64,000 nt of DNA from contig JACONQ010000007.1 of NCBI GenBank assembly GCA_014281115.1, forward strand, positions 2,108,001 to 2,172,000, read 5' to 3'. The translations under genes and the position numbers were made by a program. Positions 51,375 to 62,677 of this stretch are shown piece by piece (position 1 is the first letter of the stretch; each line of letters starts with the position of its first letter). This DNA is from Laburnicola sp. R22_1. Its lineage: Eukaryota; Ascomycota; Dothideomycetes; Pleosporales; Didymosphaeriaceae. The notes beneath the pieces were generated by a model. The model was not told the DNA's origin. It was given only the letters and a program-made list of their open reading frames with translations, and did not search any database.

Positions 51375-51583
51375 GTTGCTTATCTTGGCTAGGAGCGCAA
51401 TTGAAGTTTTAACGAAGGTAGAAGAAGAACAAAAGAAGCGTTGGCTAAAGAGGAAGAGAACAGGAGGGAAAGAATGACTCCCCCGCAGCACCAACAAATA
51501 AAAATTTGGTGGGGCTACCGCGGGAAGCGTCCGTGCTCACGAAAACCATCACCATCTATCGCATAGACGGTACATGACACACA
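51375..51583. promoter_or_regulatory. Bidirectional promoter between GUA1 and BCP1
   Basis: Only 209 bp separate the divergent start codons of two housekeeping genes, so both promoters must lie here or overlap the genes. Confidence 0.7.
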
Positions 51584-52590
51584 ATGGCGAAACGAAAGTC
51601 ACAAAAAGATCCAGAAGATCTCCCCGACGCGCCAGACGGCAAGAACAAGCGAAAAAATGACGACTCAGATAGCGACGAGGTGCGCATCCCCCACGCTCTC
51701 CCCCGCCTTGCACAGCGAGCGAGGACGAAGCTCACAAAAGCAGGATATGGACATGCTCAACGTAGACTTCGAATGGTTCGACCCACAGCCCGCAGTCGAT
51801 TTCCACGGCCTCAAGACCCTCCTACGACAACTCCTCGACATCGACGCGCAACTCTTCAACCTATCCGAACTCGCCGACTTGATACTCTCACAACCGCTGC
51901 TGGGCAGCACAGTCAAGTGCGATGGGAATGAGTCGGACCCGTTTGCGTTCCTCACGGTGCTGAACCTCACGACTCACAGGGTCCGTCGATTCGCTCTTGC
52001 ACTTCAGTAAAGGCTATACTAATACGGAGCAGGACAAACAGGTCATCAAAGACCTAACCGCCTACCTCACCCGACGCGCCACTAATACCCCGGCCCTAAC
52101 CCCCCTCACCTCTCTCCTCGCTCCAGACTCTCCTGCGCAAATCGGCCTCATCCTCACCGAGCGCTTCGTTAACATGCCCCACGAAATTATCCCGCCCATG
52201 TACACGATGCTGCAAGAAGAAATCCAGTGGGCGCTGGACGAAAAAGAGCCCTACGCTTTCACGCACTACCTCGTGCTCTCAAAAGCCTACGTCGAAGTGG
52301 AATCAAGCCTACCGGCAGCAGAGCAGCCGCCGAGCAAGAAGAAAAAGGGCGCAAAGGGAGAGGAGAAGGAGACGTTTTATTTTCACCCCGAGGATGAGGT
52401 GTTCCATAAACATGCTGTGGGGTTTGGGAGCTTCGAGTATGAGAGTCCGGTGGACGAGGGGGCGAGTGATAGTAAGAGGGCGTTTCAGGAGATGGGTGTG
52501 AAGCCCATGGCTCATATGATATTGATCGAGGCGGATAAATTTGCGGGCGCAGTGGATGCCGTGAAATCCTTCTTGGGCGGTGGACAGTAA
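51584..52590 (+). CDS. BCP1: Bcp1/BCCIP family protein
   Basis: Exons 51584-51679, 51744-51980 and 52033-52590 give 296 residues. The second intron has a TACTAAT branch site. The acceptor of the first intron could instead be 3 bp upstream, adding a Gln. Bcp1 is a nuclear protein needed for export of Mss4 kinase and acts as a chaperone for ribosomal protein Rpl23. The acidic N-terminus (NDDSDSDE) is followed by NVDFEWFDPQPAVDFHGLKT and LLRQLLDIDAQLFNLSELAD. THRDKQVIKDLTAYL is rebuilt by the second splice. Family-typical RFVNMPHEIIPPMYTMLQEE and the C-terminal FYFHPEDEVFHKHA segment follow. Length agrees with fungal homologues. Confidence 0.93.
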
Positions 52591-52887
52591 GTTCTTGACG
52601 ATACATGACGCCTATGAGGGATAGGCAGGTGTGACGATTCTAAATAATGACGGACCGTGGGAGATCATGGGCGAAGGTATACCTATAGAGTAAAAACGTC
52701 GTCAAATGCGGCATATATGAATGAAATGAACGCTTCTCGAACAGAGACTCTACTTTGTTGTACATCCTACTGCACATGAGCGGAATCTATAGAAGAAAAG
52801 CTGATCAAGGAAATTGTGATGCTTGCTACTATCGACACAGCCTTCCACCCCACCGTCGTCTCACTTTCTATGTTATACACAAGTCGC

Positions 52888-53868
52888 CTAACCGATAACC
52901 ACCTTGCCATCTTCGGGGAAGTCATATTCTGGTACTTCGAGGTTGAGGGGCGCAGGTCCCTTTCTTATGCGGCCAGAGATGTCGTAGTGGGAACCGTGGC
53001 AGGGGCAGAACCAGCCGCCAAAGTCACCAGCCTCACCAATGGGGACACAACCGAGATGGGTGCAGACACCTGCTCGTCCATTAGCACTCCGTCGTTGTTA
53101 ACAAGGTTCAATCGGGTGGTCTGTACCAAGCATAATCAGCCACTCGGGCTTCTTCACACGGTCCGCGTCGGACTGGGGGTCACGGAGCGCTTCCCACTTT
53201 GTGTCTTCGGCCTCCTTGATCTCGCTCTCGGTACGGTGTCGGATGAACACAGGCTTGCCTCGCCACTTGATGATGACCTGTCCCACATCAGCTCCTTGTC
53301 TCCGCAATCGCAGATAGTTGGCAACGCACGTTCTTGCCCTCGGGGATGGCAGCGAGATCGATCTCAACCTTTGCCTGAGCTAGGACATCGGCGGAAGCGG
53401 ACATGTTGACGAGGAAGTCTGCAACGCAAAATCGTTAGCACACATTGCTGCCATCGCGGCACGCCCCCAGTCCATCTGCAAAACGGCCAATGGCTATTCG
53501 ACGTCCTTCAATAGACCTCCTCTTTGAAATGCGTCCCTTTCCGGAGCTCCACCATAGTTTGTGGGGTGCCTACCTTGCACGGTGGCCTTCGCGCCCAGAC
53601 TCGTCAACGCGCCCATTGTGCCGACCATGAAGTACTGCACCAGCTTAGGACCGTGCTCGCCGCTCCGCGACTTGCTCTTGTAGGCGCCGAAAGACGGGAT
53701 CGCGGTGGAGCTGCCCTGGCCCTTGAAGGGGCTGTCGAAGCTGGACGTGGACGAGACCTCGGAGATGTTGCGGGACTGCATGGCGGCACAGCCCGCCCGG
53801 GCGACGGGCAGCGAGTGCTGAGTCCATGAGCGGGCGATCGCACGGGTGGTGTTTGCGAGGGCGGGCAT
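52888..53868 (-). CDS. RIP1: Rieske iron-sulfur subunit of the cytochrome bc1 complex
   Basis: Four exons (53868-53574, 53418-53330, 53277-53127, 53069-52888), each junction in frame, give 238 residues. The protein carries electrons from ubiquinol to cytochrome c1 in mitochondrial complex III. The basic N-terminus ([17 protein letters not shown]) is a mitochondrial presequence. A membrane helix ([20 protein letters not shown]) and a hinge with [17 protein letters not shown] follow. The 2Fe-2S site has CTHLGC and CPCHGSHYD, and [14 protein letters not shown] closes the domain. The third intron splits the codon immediately before VCTHLGC. All four ligand residues are present. Confidence 0.97.
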
Positions 53869-54436
53869 CGTGGATGCGGAGGGTCGGTGTGTGCGCTGGG
53901 ATGGAGCTGCAGGTTGTACGGGATGAGGTCGGGCGAAGATTGGAAGGGCGATTGACGAGGTGTTTTCGGGACGCCGCTGATTGGCTGCCACGAATCCGGC
54001 AAGCTCTGCGGAACGTCATGTTCACTCACAAGTTGAGTCACAACACCGGTCACCTCACAAACACCATACATTTCATTGTGTGGCAAAACCAGGTTAAAAG
54101 ACAATAGTTTCACCCGCTTTTGTAAACGAATATAGTACCTGGGACTACATGTGAGGGGAAGACCGCCTAATCATAGGCAGCCAGCCTGGCTCATGCCTCC
54201 TGCCCAGGTCCTTCACTTCTGTAAATACTGATCTTTCACTCACTGATAACCCTCTGACTTGCTCCCATTTCCACTTTATCGCTTAAATTACCGAGCTAGC
54301 CTCCGCGATAGGAAACCCCTCTCCATATAAACCACCCGCATATCTGCTTCCTCACACCACCACAGCGCTCAACCTCCTTCCCCTCTATACCAAGAAATTA
54401 TCTCGACTTGTCGCGCAATCCACACCACCAACCACA
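53869..54436. promoter_or_regulatory. Divergent intergenic region between RIP1 and the macrodomain gene
   Basis: 0.57 kb between two divergent start codons. Pyrimidine-rich leader sequence precedes 54437. No gene was seen. Confidence 0.45.
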
Positions 54437-55153
54437 ATGGATCCGCAGAATACCGCCTCGGAGACTGCAGTCGCTGGACCTCCCGCAAAGGCTACGACCA
54501 ACATCAAGGTCTACGAACACACTGGCGACCTCTTTGCGGCACCCGAGTACGCTGTTCTCGTCCACGCCTGCAACACCGAGGGAAGGTGGGGTGCTGGGAT
54601 TGCCGCAGAGTTTCGCAAGCGCTACCCTGACGCCTACAAGGTCTACCAGAAGCATTGTCTTACGACCTATAACCCAAAGTACAACCCCGTTCCCACGGGT
54701 ACCTGTCTGCTCATCCCGCCGTGCGAAATCGACAGCACCATCCCGAAGCATTGGATCGGCTGCTTATTCACGAGCGCCAAAGTTGGCAAGGCAAAAGATC
54801 CGCCGAACGTTATCCTGAGCAACACGGACAGGGCGATATGCCAGTTGATGATGCAGGTGGGCCGAGTAGATTATCGCCAACATAGCCTTGGTGCTATGCG
54901 ATTGCTCGGATATACCGACCATGCTCCCCGGATCGTGGAATTCAGGATGTGCAAGATCAACGCGGGACTCTTTCAGGTGCCGTGGGAGAACACAAGGAGC
55001 CTGCTAGAAGGGATCATAGTTGACGTGGGATTTTTGGATGAGGTCCACGTCTACAGCCCGGATGATGCAGCTTCTAAAGGGCCAATGTTTCCGCATCTCG
55101 GTGGGCGCAAAGCGGCAAAGGAGCCGACATCGAAGCACGTGGTCAAGAAATAG
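54437..55153 (+). CDS. POA1: ADP-ribose 1''-phosphate phosphatase (macrodomain)
   Basis: An intron-free 238-residue frame. Poa1-type macrodomain enzymes remove the phosphate from ADP-ribose 1''-phosphate, a by-product of tRNA splicing. The macrodomain starts NIKVYEHTGDLF and has the nucleotide-binding HACNTEGRWGAGIAAEFRKR with its conserved Asn and Gly-rich loop. YNPVPTGTCLLIPP and WIGCLFTSAKVGKAKDPPNV follow, as in the yeast family. The first 20 residues are a disordered Ala/Pro stretch. The C-terminal basic tail (AAKEPTSKHVVKK) could serve localisation. Confidence 0.9.
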   Translation: MDPQNTASETAVAGPPAKATTNIKVYEHTGDLFAAPEYAVLVHACNTEGRWGAGIAAEFRKRYPDAYKVYQKHCLTTYNPKYNPVPTGTCLLIPPCEIDSTIPKHWIGCLFTSAKVGKAKDPPNVILSNTDRAICQLMMQVGRVDYRQHSLGAMRLLGYTDHAPRIVEFRMCKINAGLFQVPWENTRSLLEGIIVDVGFLDEVHVYSPDDAASKGPMFPHLGGRKAAKEPTSKHVVKK

Positions 55154-55446
55154 CTTAGTACAAAGCAATTGACCCTCGAAGCGTGCTGGAGGAAATGTGG
55201 GAATGAGGAGCAATGGTCGTTTGGCATGGCTGAGGACGCTGGAAGAATCTGGTTTCTACTTGTATGATAGCGTGGATTCCGCTAAGGAATTACACATCTC
55301 TCCAGATCTCCATGTATGACGGAAATGAAGAACTGATGCAATTGCTTGGCCCAACTTTCCCTTTCGTATCCTTGATATCCTGATTGAGATCCCCAAACGC
55401 CGGTCCCATGCATAGCTAATAGAAGACGGATGCTCGCTCCGCGCCC

Positions 55447-56285
55447 TCATTTCCTTCTCCCGTTGATGGCAGTGAACCCGCCCGATCGTCGCGGAGGTTC
55501 TGGAGTGGCTTTCCTCGGCCCTCGCATCTCCATCTCAATCTGCATTGCCGCGCCATCGTCCTCGGGCTCGCTCTCCTCTACACGTTCCACAGGTCCCTCT
55601 TTCGCGTCCTTCTCCATCACCTCCTCGTCCACCTCCATAGCCTCAGCACCGGCCTCGGTCTCGGCCTCAATCACAGGTGCAGGCGCAGGTACAGGCGTAT
55701 CATCCTCCTCCTTGTCCTTTCCCTTTTCCTTCCCCAGCAGCCCACCAACAACCTTCCTCCCCCTAGAACCACTAGTCATCAACCTATCCAACGCACTCCC
55801 CTCACCCACATCCTCCTTCTCCCTGTCCATCCCCTCCCCTTCAACAACCACCTTCTTTGCCTCCTTCCCCCCCTCACTCTTCTTCTTCCAGTCCTTATAC
55901 AGCACCGTCTTGGGCACTACATCGACCAGAAACTCCAAATTATCCGTCTTGGACACAGCGGCCGCGACATCGCGATACTGCACGTTGCGGCGGGGCTTCT
56001 TCTGCGTCTCTGCTTTAACTACGTTATGCGAGGCGCTGGCCATGTGTTGGATGAAGAGCTCGGTTGCGAGGGCGATGGCGAAGGCGGCGTTTTTGGACGT
56101 GTGGAGGCGTTCCGGGTCTGCGTTTATGATTTTTTGGACGCGCGCGACTGCGTGGGTGTGTTAGTGTGGAGTTTCTTTTTGTTCCGTCTGTGAGGTTGGG
56201 ACTGGGTAGGGGAGAGCTTACGAGGTAGTGAGACTTGGCCGCTGACTTCTTTGGAGGGCGCGATTGGGGTGTTGTTATACGGCAT
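55447..56285 (-). CDS. Histone-fold protein (DNA polymerase epsilon/CHRAC subunit-like)
   Basis: Exon 1 (56285-56222) and exon 2 (56147-55447), with a 74-bp intron, give 254 residues. The splice forms VSLPLARVQKIINADPE, the start of a CBFD/NF-Y/HMF-type histone fold. It continues SKNAAFAIALATELFIQHMA and NVQYRDVAAAVSKTDNLEFL. This order (LPLARVxKII, SKxAAFxIAxATExFI, YxDVAxAV) is that of Dpb3/CHRAC15-type subunits, which pair with a second histone-fold protein in DNA polymerase epsilon or chromatin-remodelling complexes. The remaining 140 residues are acidic and disordered with a basic C-terminus. Assignment to Dpb3 rather than a related NF-YC-like protein is likely but not certain. Confidence 0.83.
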
Positions 56286-57232
56286 CTTGGGCGGAGATAT
56301 CGGGGCGGGATTGCAGGATTGAGGCGGTTGTGTTACGATGTGTGAGAGTGCGCACAAGTTGGTGCCTCGAGTAAAGTTTGCGAGTGTAGGTGGCAGTGGG
56401 AAGACTTGCGGACGGCGTGGGGGAGTTCGACGCGTTGACGCGATCTTTCCAAGGTTCTATGGGCGGGAGTCCGTGCACAGGTCGACTTAAGTTCACCTCG
56501 TCCTCGTCGTCATTCATCGACACTTTTTTAATTCCCTCATGTATTGCATGAAATTGCTTCTTATGCTTGTTAAATGCTCAGTTTCGTCAAAAATGTGCAC
56601 TCCGCAACGGCAATTACGACCAAGATCGCATACTTAATTCTAATTCACGCATCCACTTTATCGCGAATGAAGCCCGCGGGTGAACTTTTAGAGACTGTCC
56701 GCCTTCTATGTTGTTCTCTGACAGTTAAGAGAGTCGCCCGTCTATCTCGCTCTGCGATTTGTTTGTCGGAACTGGAATACAGAAAGCGTATCCAGATAAA
56801 TCAAAGTGTCGTGCAAGAGTACCGCACATGCTAAATTGGACTGTCTCCTCGGCATTGCTTGCAGTACTATTGTAACACGCAGCGATGAATGCGACTCTTT
56901 GCAAAACCTCTCCTTAAATAGCGAAAACTTAGGCCGCAAATATTGGTGAACAATAATGCAGCGCGTAGGTCCACGTTGAAATTGACCGCGAAAGGTCGGA
57001 GTTGCTCCTCCAGGGCTATTCCGAGCTCCCATGTTCCTGCTAACCTGGAAAGGCAATGATCGTAGTTTGGCCATCTCGAGATTGAGCACCTAAATCTCAC
57101 GTACGACTTCGATCTCACGTCTAAATCTCACAGGCTTACTTTCCTCAATCACTTGTATTGAATTTGGTCTAGAGACTCGCGCGGTCTGTTGTGTGTTCAT
57201 ACACGTAGGTCCGTACAGTCGATAAGGTAGCA
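56286..57232. other. Divergent intergenic region
   Basis: 0.95 kb between the histone-fold and carboxypeptidase start codons. Several short frames occur but none with coherent composition; both promoters are expected here. Confidence 0.4.
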
Positions 57233-58702
57233 ATGAAGCTCGCCATTGCTTCCTTTCTACCTGCGATAGCCTTCGCCGGACGGCTATCGCAGGTGCCGTT
57301 CCAAGAGACACCACATGTCGAAGCGTACCAAACATATCAAAGTCAACACTCGGAATATCACTCAGTTCGGATCAAAGAGCAACATAATGCCACTCTCTGC
57401 GATGCACATTCGAAGCAGTACACTGGCTGGCTAGATGTCGGTTCGAAACATCTCTTTTTCTGGTACTTCGAGTCACAGGGTTCCCCATCTGACGATCCAC
57501 TCGTTCTTTGGCTTACCGGCGGGCCCGGTGGCTCATCCATGATCGGCATGCTGCAAGAGCTCGGGCCGTGCTTGATTAATGAACATGGAAACGGAACTTA
57601 CTATAATGAATACGGATGGAGCAAGAATACGAACTTGCTGTTCATTGATTCCCCGGCTGGCGTTGGTTTCTCCTACGTTGACGAAGGCGTCCAATACCCA
57701 TCCGAAAGCTTCACAACCGCAGAAGATCTACACCACTTCCTTCAAATATTTGTCGGCGATGTATTCCCCAGTCTTGCTGAGAGGGACTTCCATATCACCG
57801 GCGAGAGCTATGGGGGTCATTATTGTCCAGCTCTAGGTGCGCAAATCGTCTCGCAGAACATCTTATATCCGAAAAGACAGCAAGTCAACATTCGATCGAT
57901 CTTCGTAGGTAACGCTTACGTCTCTCCAATGGACACCGCCTTCGGTTACTGGGAAACACTATGCACTACCAATCCCGGTGTGGAAGAGGCAGTGTTTAAC
58001 AAGACGCGCTGCGATATTATGGCGGCCAACCTGCCTCGCTGTCTTGATTTGACCCGCCTATGCTACGATCATCCCGATCCCGCCATATGTGAAGCCGGCG
58101 CACGGGTTTGCTGGGATGGTGTGATCAAGTTCTATGATGGCGAATCGGGCGCGTTTGGCGATCGCAACCGTTTCGATATCAGTAACCCGTGCAAGTCTGG
58201 CAACGACCTCTGCTACTACGAAGCCGAGTGGACTGAGCATTACCTGAACCTCCCACATGTGTTCGAGGCCCTAAATGTCCCAAAAGCAGTTCAAAACTAC
58301 AGCATCTACAACCCAGCGTTTGAGACACTATTTGGTCTCACCGGCGATCCTGGGATCAGCATGCAACCTCAGGTTCTCTACTTGCTCGAAAACGGGATCG
58401 ATGTCCTCTTCTATCAGGGCAACTTTGATCTTGCTTGTAACACTGCGGGCAATATTAGATGGGCCGAGTCCATGCCGTGGAAAGGCCAACCAGCGTTTGT
58501 TGCACAACCCAGGAAGTCCTGGAAGCATGACGGTGAAGAAGTGGGCTGGTCCAAGGAGGTAAGGATTGAGACGGCGAGTGGAAGAGAGACGACGTTTGCT
58601 CTTAGTACGGTTGACGGCGCTGGACATATGGTGCCGTATGATAAGCCAAAAGAGGGGCTGGCCTTGGTAGAAAGGTGGTTGAACAAGAGAAGCTTTGCTT
58701 AG
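57233..58702 (+). CDS. Secreted serine carboxypeptidase (S10 family)
   Basis: An intron-free 489-residue frame. S10 enzymes remove C-terminal amino acids from peptides at acid pH, in the vacuole or outside the cell. A signal peptide (MKLAIASFLPAIAFAG) is followed by LVLWLTGGPGGSSMIG, the conserved substrate-binding loop. The catalytic triad is visible: Ser192 in GESYGGHY, Asp399 in QGNFDLACNT and His465 in DGAGHMVPYD. Many Cys residues can form disulfides and there are several N-glycosylation sites (NGTY, NKTR, NYSI). It lacks a long propeptide of the CPY type, so a secreted or cell-wall role is plausible. The ATG is immediately before the signal sequence. Confidence 0.95.
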   Translation: MKLAIASFLPAIAFAGRLSQVPFQETPHVEAYQTYQSQHSEYHSVRIKEQHNATLCDAHSKQYTGWLDVGSKHLFFWYFESQGSPSDDPLVLWLTGGPGGSSMIGMLQELGPCLINEHGNGTYYNEYGWSKNTNLLFIDSPAGVGFSYVDEGVQYPSESFTTAEDLHHFLQIFVGDVFPSLAERDFHITGESYGGHYCPALGAQIVSQNILYPKRQQVNIRSIFVGNAYVSPMDTAFGYWETLCTTNPGVEEAVFNKTRCDIMAANLPRCLDLTRLCYDHPDPAICEAGARVCWDGVIKFYDGESGAFGDRNRFDISNPCKSGNDLCYYEAEWTEHYLNLPHVFEALNVPKAVQNYSIYNPAFETLFGLTGDPGISMQPQVLYLLENGIDVLFYQGNFDLACNTAGNIRWAESMPWKGQPAFVAQPRKSWKHDGEEVGWSKEVRIETASGRETTFALSTVDGAGHMVPYDKPKEGLALVERWLNKRSFA

Positions 58703-59232
58703 CTGATTACTGTATGGTAAGGTTCTCTGGCAGCCTGCGGCTGTAACACGCCTGATCAAGCTTCGACAATATTTGAACAGCTACTCTTCGTTCTATCCCA
58801 AGCTGTTAGCTTCTTCTGCACCCAATAATGTAATATATAGGATGCAGTATCTCGTACCTCAATTCAACATGCGTTGTTGCCTTGCACTATTTTTGCCTAG
58901 AAACAATTTGCATTGCATGCCCAGGTGTTTCATGTGCCAGAAAGCGACAGAGGACCGAACACTATGAGGAAATGCGATGCGAAAACATTGTACCGAAGAG
59001 AATTGCCACTGATGATGGTTTTGACTCATGAAAAGCAGAATCGCATCATTGTGGTTTTTCGAATATAAGGTAGCTCACCAGATGGTATCTCGACGTCTCG
59101 TGCTACGCCACACATCTGTGGCGCGGGCGTTCCGAGCCAGAGCTCGACCTCCCATGTAATACGCTGTCGGACAATGACAAGCTCAAACACTTGCGCGCAC
59201 CGTCTTCTTCCCACTGCCCTTTTGACCATGCG
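58703..59232. other. Intergenic region
   Basis: 3' end of the carboxypeptidase gene and promoter of the CLC gene. Nothing else was recognised. Confidence 0.4.
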
Positions 59233-61972
59233 ATGAATCGTGCCTCAGGCTCGCGCTCACGGTCCCGCGCTCCCCTGACCCGCTCCTCGTCGTTCGCGCC
59301 TTCATTACGCCGCCGCACAACATCCACGTCGCTCCCGCCAGACCCCGAAGACGACCCCGAGGCCACGAGCGCCGCGACCGCCGACCATGCGCTCGTCGAG
59401 GAAATCGCAAAGATAAAACGATATGAAGATTTCACGACGATTGACTGGGTGCAGGATGCGGCGCGGGAGCAGCTTAGGCGGAAGGCTCGGCGCAAGCAAC
59501 GAGATAGCTATGGTGTTGGGCTCCGGGGCAGAGGTGGAATAGGATGGAGAAGAAGAATATACGAAGCTTATGATGCAGGGCAAGCTTGGCTTGTGGTCAC
59601 GCTTGTGGGCGCTGCCATTGGGCTTATTGCGGCGTCTTTGAACATCGTGACGGAGTGGCTGGGTGATATAAAGCTGGGACATTGCGAGACGGCCTTCTAC
59701 TTGAACGAGAATTTCTGCTGTTGGGGCGCTGAGAATGGTGCGTATGCCTTTTCTTGGAGAGATAGAAAGAGCACCATGAGACGGAAGAGGGCTAACACGG
59801 TATAGGCTGCCCCGAATGGAAGCGTTGGAGCGGCTTTTGGCCCATCAACTACGTCCTCTATATACTCTTCGCGGCACTCTTCTCCCTGACAGCTGCGACG
59901 CTGGTTCAGAGCTTTGCGCCGTACGCAGCGGGGTCGGGTATCTCGGAGATGAAATGTATCATCGCAGGCTTCGTGATGAAGGGATTCTTAGGGGCATGGA
60001 CCCTATTGATCAAGTCGATTGGGTTGCCGCTCACCATCGCTTCGGGATTGTCGGTAGGCAAAGAGGGACCGAGTGTGCATTACGCGGTCTGCACTGGGAA
60101 TGTGATATCGAGATTCTTCGACAAGTACCGACGAAATGCTTCGAAAACCAGGGAGATCCTCAGTGCAAGTGCTGCCGCGGGTGTCGCTGTCGCTTTCGGT
60201 AGCCCGATCGGAGGCGTGCTGTTCTCCTTGGAGGAGATGTCAAATTACTTCCCGCTCAAGACACTGTGGCGGAGTTTCCTCTGCGCCCTTGTTGCGACAG
60301 CTGTTCTCGCGGCCATGAACCCTTTCAGGACCGGCCAGCTCGTCATGTTTCAGGTGAAATACGATCGATCATGGCATTTCTTTGAGATTCTGTTTTACCT
60401 CATCATTGGGGCATTTGGTGGTCTCTATGGCGCTTTCGTCATCAAGTGGAACCTCAGGGTACAGGTGTTTAGGAAGAAGTATCTGGGCGACTATCAAATC
60501 ATGGAGGCGGTGGTTCTGGCTGTCTTCACAGCGATCATCTGCTATCCGAACATGTTTCTCAGAATCGACATGACCGAGAGCATGGAGATTCTCTTCTTGG
60601 AGTGTGAGGGCGGCCACGATTATGACGAGCTTTGCGAGTAAGTTTACTTATTCACTTCATGCTTGCACTGCTAACGATTCCCAGACGCGACAACCGCTGG
60701 CATATGATACTGTCGCTGGCTATCGCCACAATACTCCGCACACTCCTCGTCATCATCTCCTTTGGTTGCAAGGTACCCGCTGGTATTTTCGTACCCTCCA
60801 TGGCCGTAGGAGCTTCTTTCGGCAGAATGGTGGGTATCTTTGTCCAACATCTACACGAGTCATTCCCAGACTCCGCGTTCTTCGCCGCCTGCGAGCCGGA
60901 TGTTCCTTGTATCACACCGGGCACCTATGCGTTTTTGGGTGCTGGAGCCGCATTAAGTGGGATCATGCACATAACTGTGTCAGTCGTGGTCATCATGTTC
61001 GAGCTCACAGGTGCTTTGACCTACATTCTGCCAACTATGATCGTAGTCGGTGTTACGAAGGCAGTGAGTGAGCGCTTTGGCCACGGAGGTATTGCGGATC
61101 GAATGATATACCTCAACGGATACCCATTCCTTGATAACAAAGAAGAGCACACATTCGGTGTGCCTGTATCGCAAGTCATGGCATCGCACGTCGTATCTCT
61201 GCCCGCAACAGGCCTTGAACTACGAGCATTGGAGCGCATCGTCAGGGAGACCCAGTACCAAGGATACCCCATAGTAGAAGATGCGCAATCTAAGATTCTG
61301 GTCGGCTACATAGGCAGAACGGAGCTGCGATACGCCATCGATCGAGCAAAGAAAGACCAAATGGCACCCGGCCACGCACGCTGCTCCTTTACCACACCCA
61401 CCAACACCACCGACCCCCATACACCCTCCGCCGTACCACCATCCGCCTCTTTTGACACCATGCCCGCTACCTCGGCCCAACTCCACGTCGACCTCTCTAA
61501 ATTCATCGATCCCACACCCCTGGCCGTACACCCCCGCCTCCCCCTCGAGACCGTCATGGAACTCTTCAAAAAGATGGGCCCGCGCGTCATACTCATCGAG
61601 TACCGTGGGCGCCTCACAGGTCTCGTTACTGTGAAGGACTGCCTCAAGTATCAGTTCAAGGTCGAGGCGGAGGAGAGTCCGCAGATTGTCGATAATATCG
61701 ATGAGAGAGAAGAGAAGGTTTGGGGGGTAATCAAGAAGACGGCGGAGTGGGTAGATGGGATTGTGGGGCGGTTGAAAACAAGGGTAACCCGTGGGCAAGG
61801 GGTCAGGTTGGAAAGTCCGGTAATCGTAAGAGGGAGGGAGGGGAATAGGGAGGGGAATAGGGAGGGGAATAGGGAGGGGAATAGGGAGGGGAATAGGGAG
61901 GGGACGAGGAGGGATGAGGAGGGTGATGGAGAGGTGGAGTTGGTGGATCGGGGGAGGGATGGCGTTAGATAG
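59233..61972 (+). CDS. CLC-type chloride channel or chloride/proton exchanger
   Basis: Exons 59233-59737, 59806-60637 and 60685-61972 (introns 68 and 47 bp) give 874 residues. The Arg/Ser-rich N-terminus is cytosolic. The membrane domain has the chloride-coordinating GSGISEMK (usually GSGIPE), the gating Glu in GKEGPSVH and the GIFVPSMAVGASFGR loop. The second Glu, in GVLFSLEEMSNYF, is the proton glutamate of exchangers, so an antiporter like yeast Gef1 is likelier than a plain channel. Two CBS domains follow: VSQVMASHVVSLPATGLELR with YQGYPIVED, and LAVHPRLPLETVMELFKKMG with VTVKDCLKYQ. They are separated by a Thr/Pro linker. The tail has five to six EGNR repeats. It probably acts in endosome, Golgi or vacuole membranes in ion and pH balance. 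Confidence 0.94.
61836..61904 (+). repeat. 12-bp tandem repeat coding EGNR
   Basis: GAGGGGAATAGG is repeated in tandem five times without change and adds Glu-Gly-Asn-Arg units to the CLC tail. The unit is a multiple of three, so copy-number change keeps the frame. Confidence 0.9.
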
Positions 61973-62677
61973 GCGGCTGAATATTCCAGCTTTCGTGTCT
62001 TATCAATATTATCATGGTTTCAGGAACTAAATCGCTTATGAGTGATGGATCTAGGCATTGATTTGGCAACGTAGATGCTGGTATTGGGCGGGCATACTGG
62101 AAATGTTATTATTTCGAGAGGGTTGACGAGGCCGATTGTTGACTATTGATTCAGAGCATTGTGCATCTCGCACACCACGCATGTGAGACCTGTTAAGTTA
62201 ATAGAAGGGGTTTAGTTTATGCTGAAAGTGGCGTGCACGCCACGGTGTCGGTCGCGACTTCCTTTGCCCTGCATTGGTGCGGGGCAAAAGCATCAACAAA
62301 ATAAACAACAGATGCCAGCTGCTGTTCGGGCGCTGTAAACCAATAAACATCATCTACTTGGCCAACGCCGTTGACTGCTTTCCAAAAAGTGGCGTTGGTT
62401 TCCGTGATCGAAACGCCAATCATAACCCGAAACTAGATCCCTGCGGCGGGCAATGTGCGTTGTTCCACGGCGCGCGTCGCACGGTCCCGATCGCGTCTAA
62501 CTAATTTCCTCACCCTGGCTGGCTGGGGAACTACGCTTTTCGACATTCATCGTCTCTGGGCTGCCCGCACCCTCTCTCGCCTTGATCGATACCTATTAGC
62601 CGCCCTCTCCTCCCCTTGCAGTCCACCGAAGCGGCGCAACACATGTCTCCAAGGCCGAAGCACATTTGAACGACAAT
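61973..62677. other. Intergenic region before the dynein gene
   Basis: 3' region of the CLC gene and promoter and leader of the dynein gene. No additional gene was supported. Confidence 0.4.
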
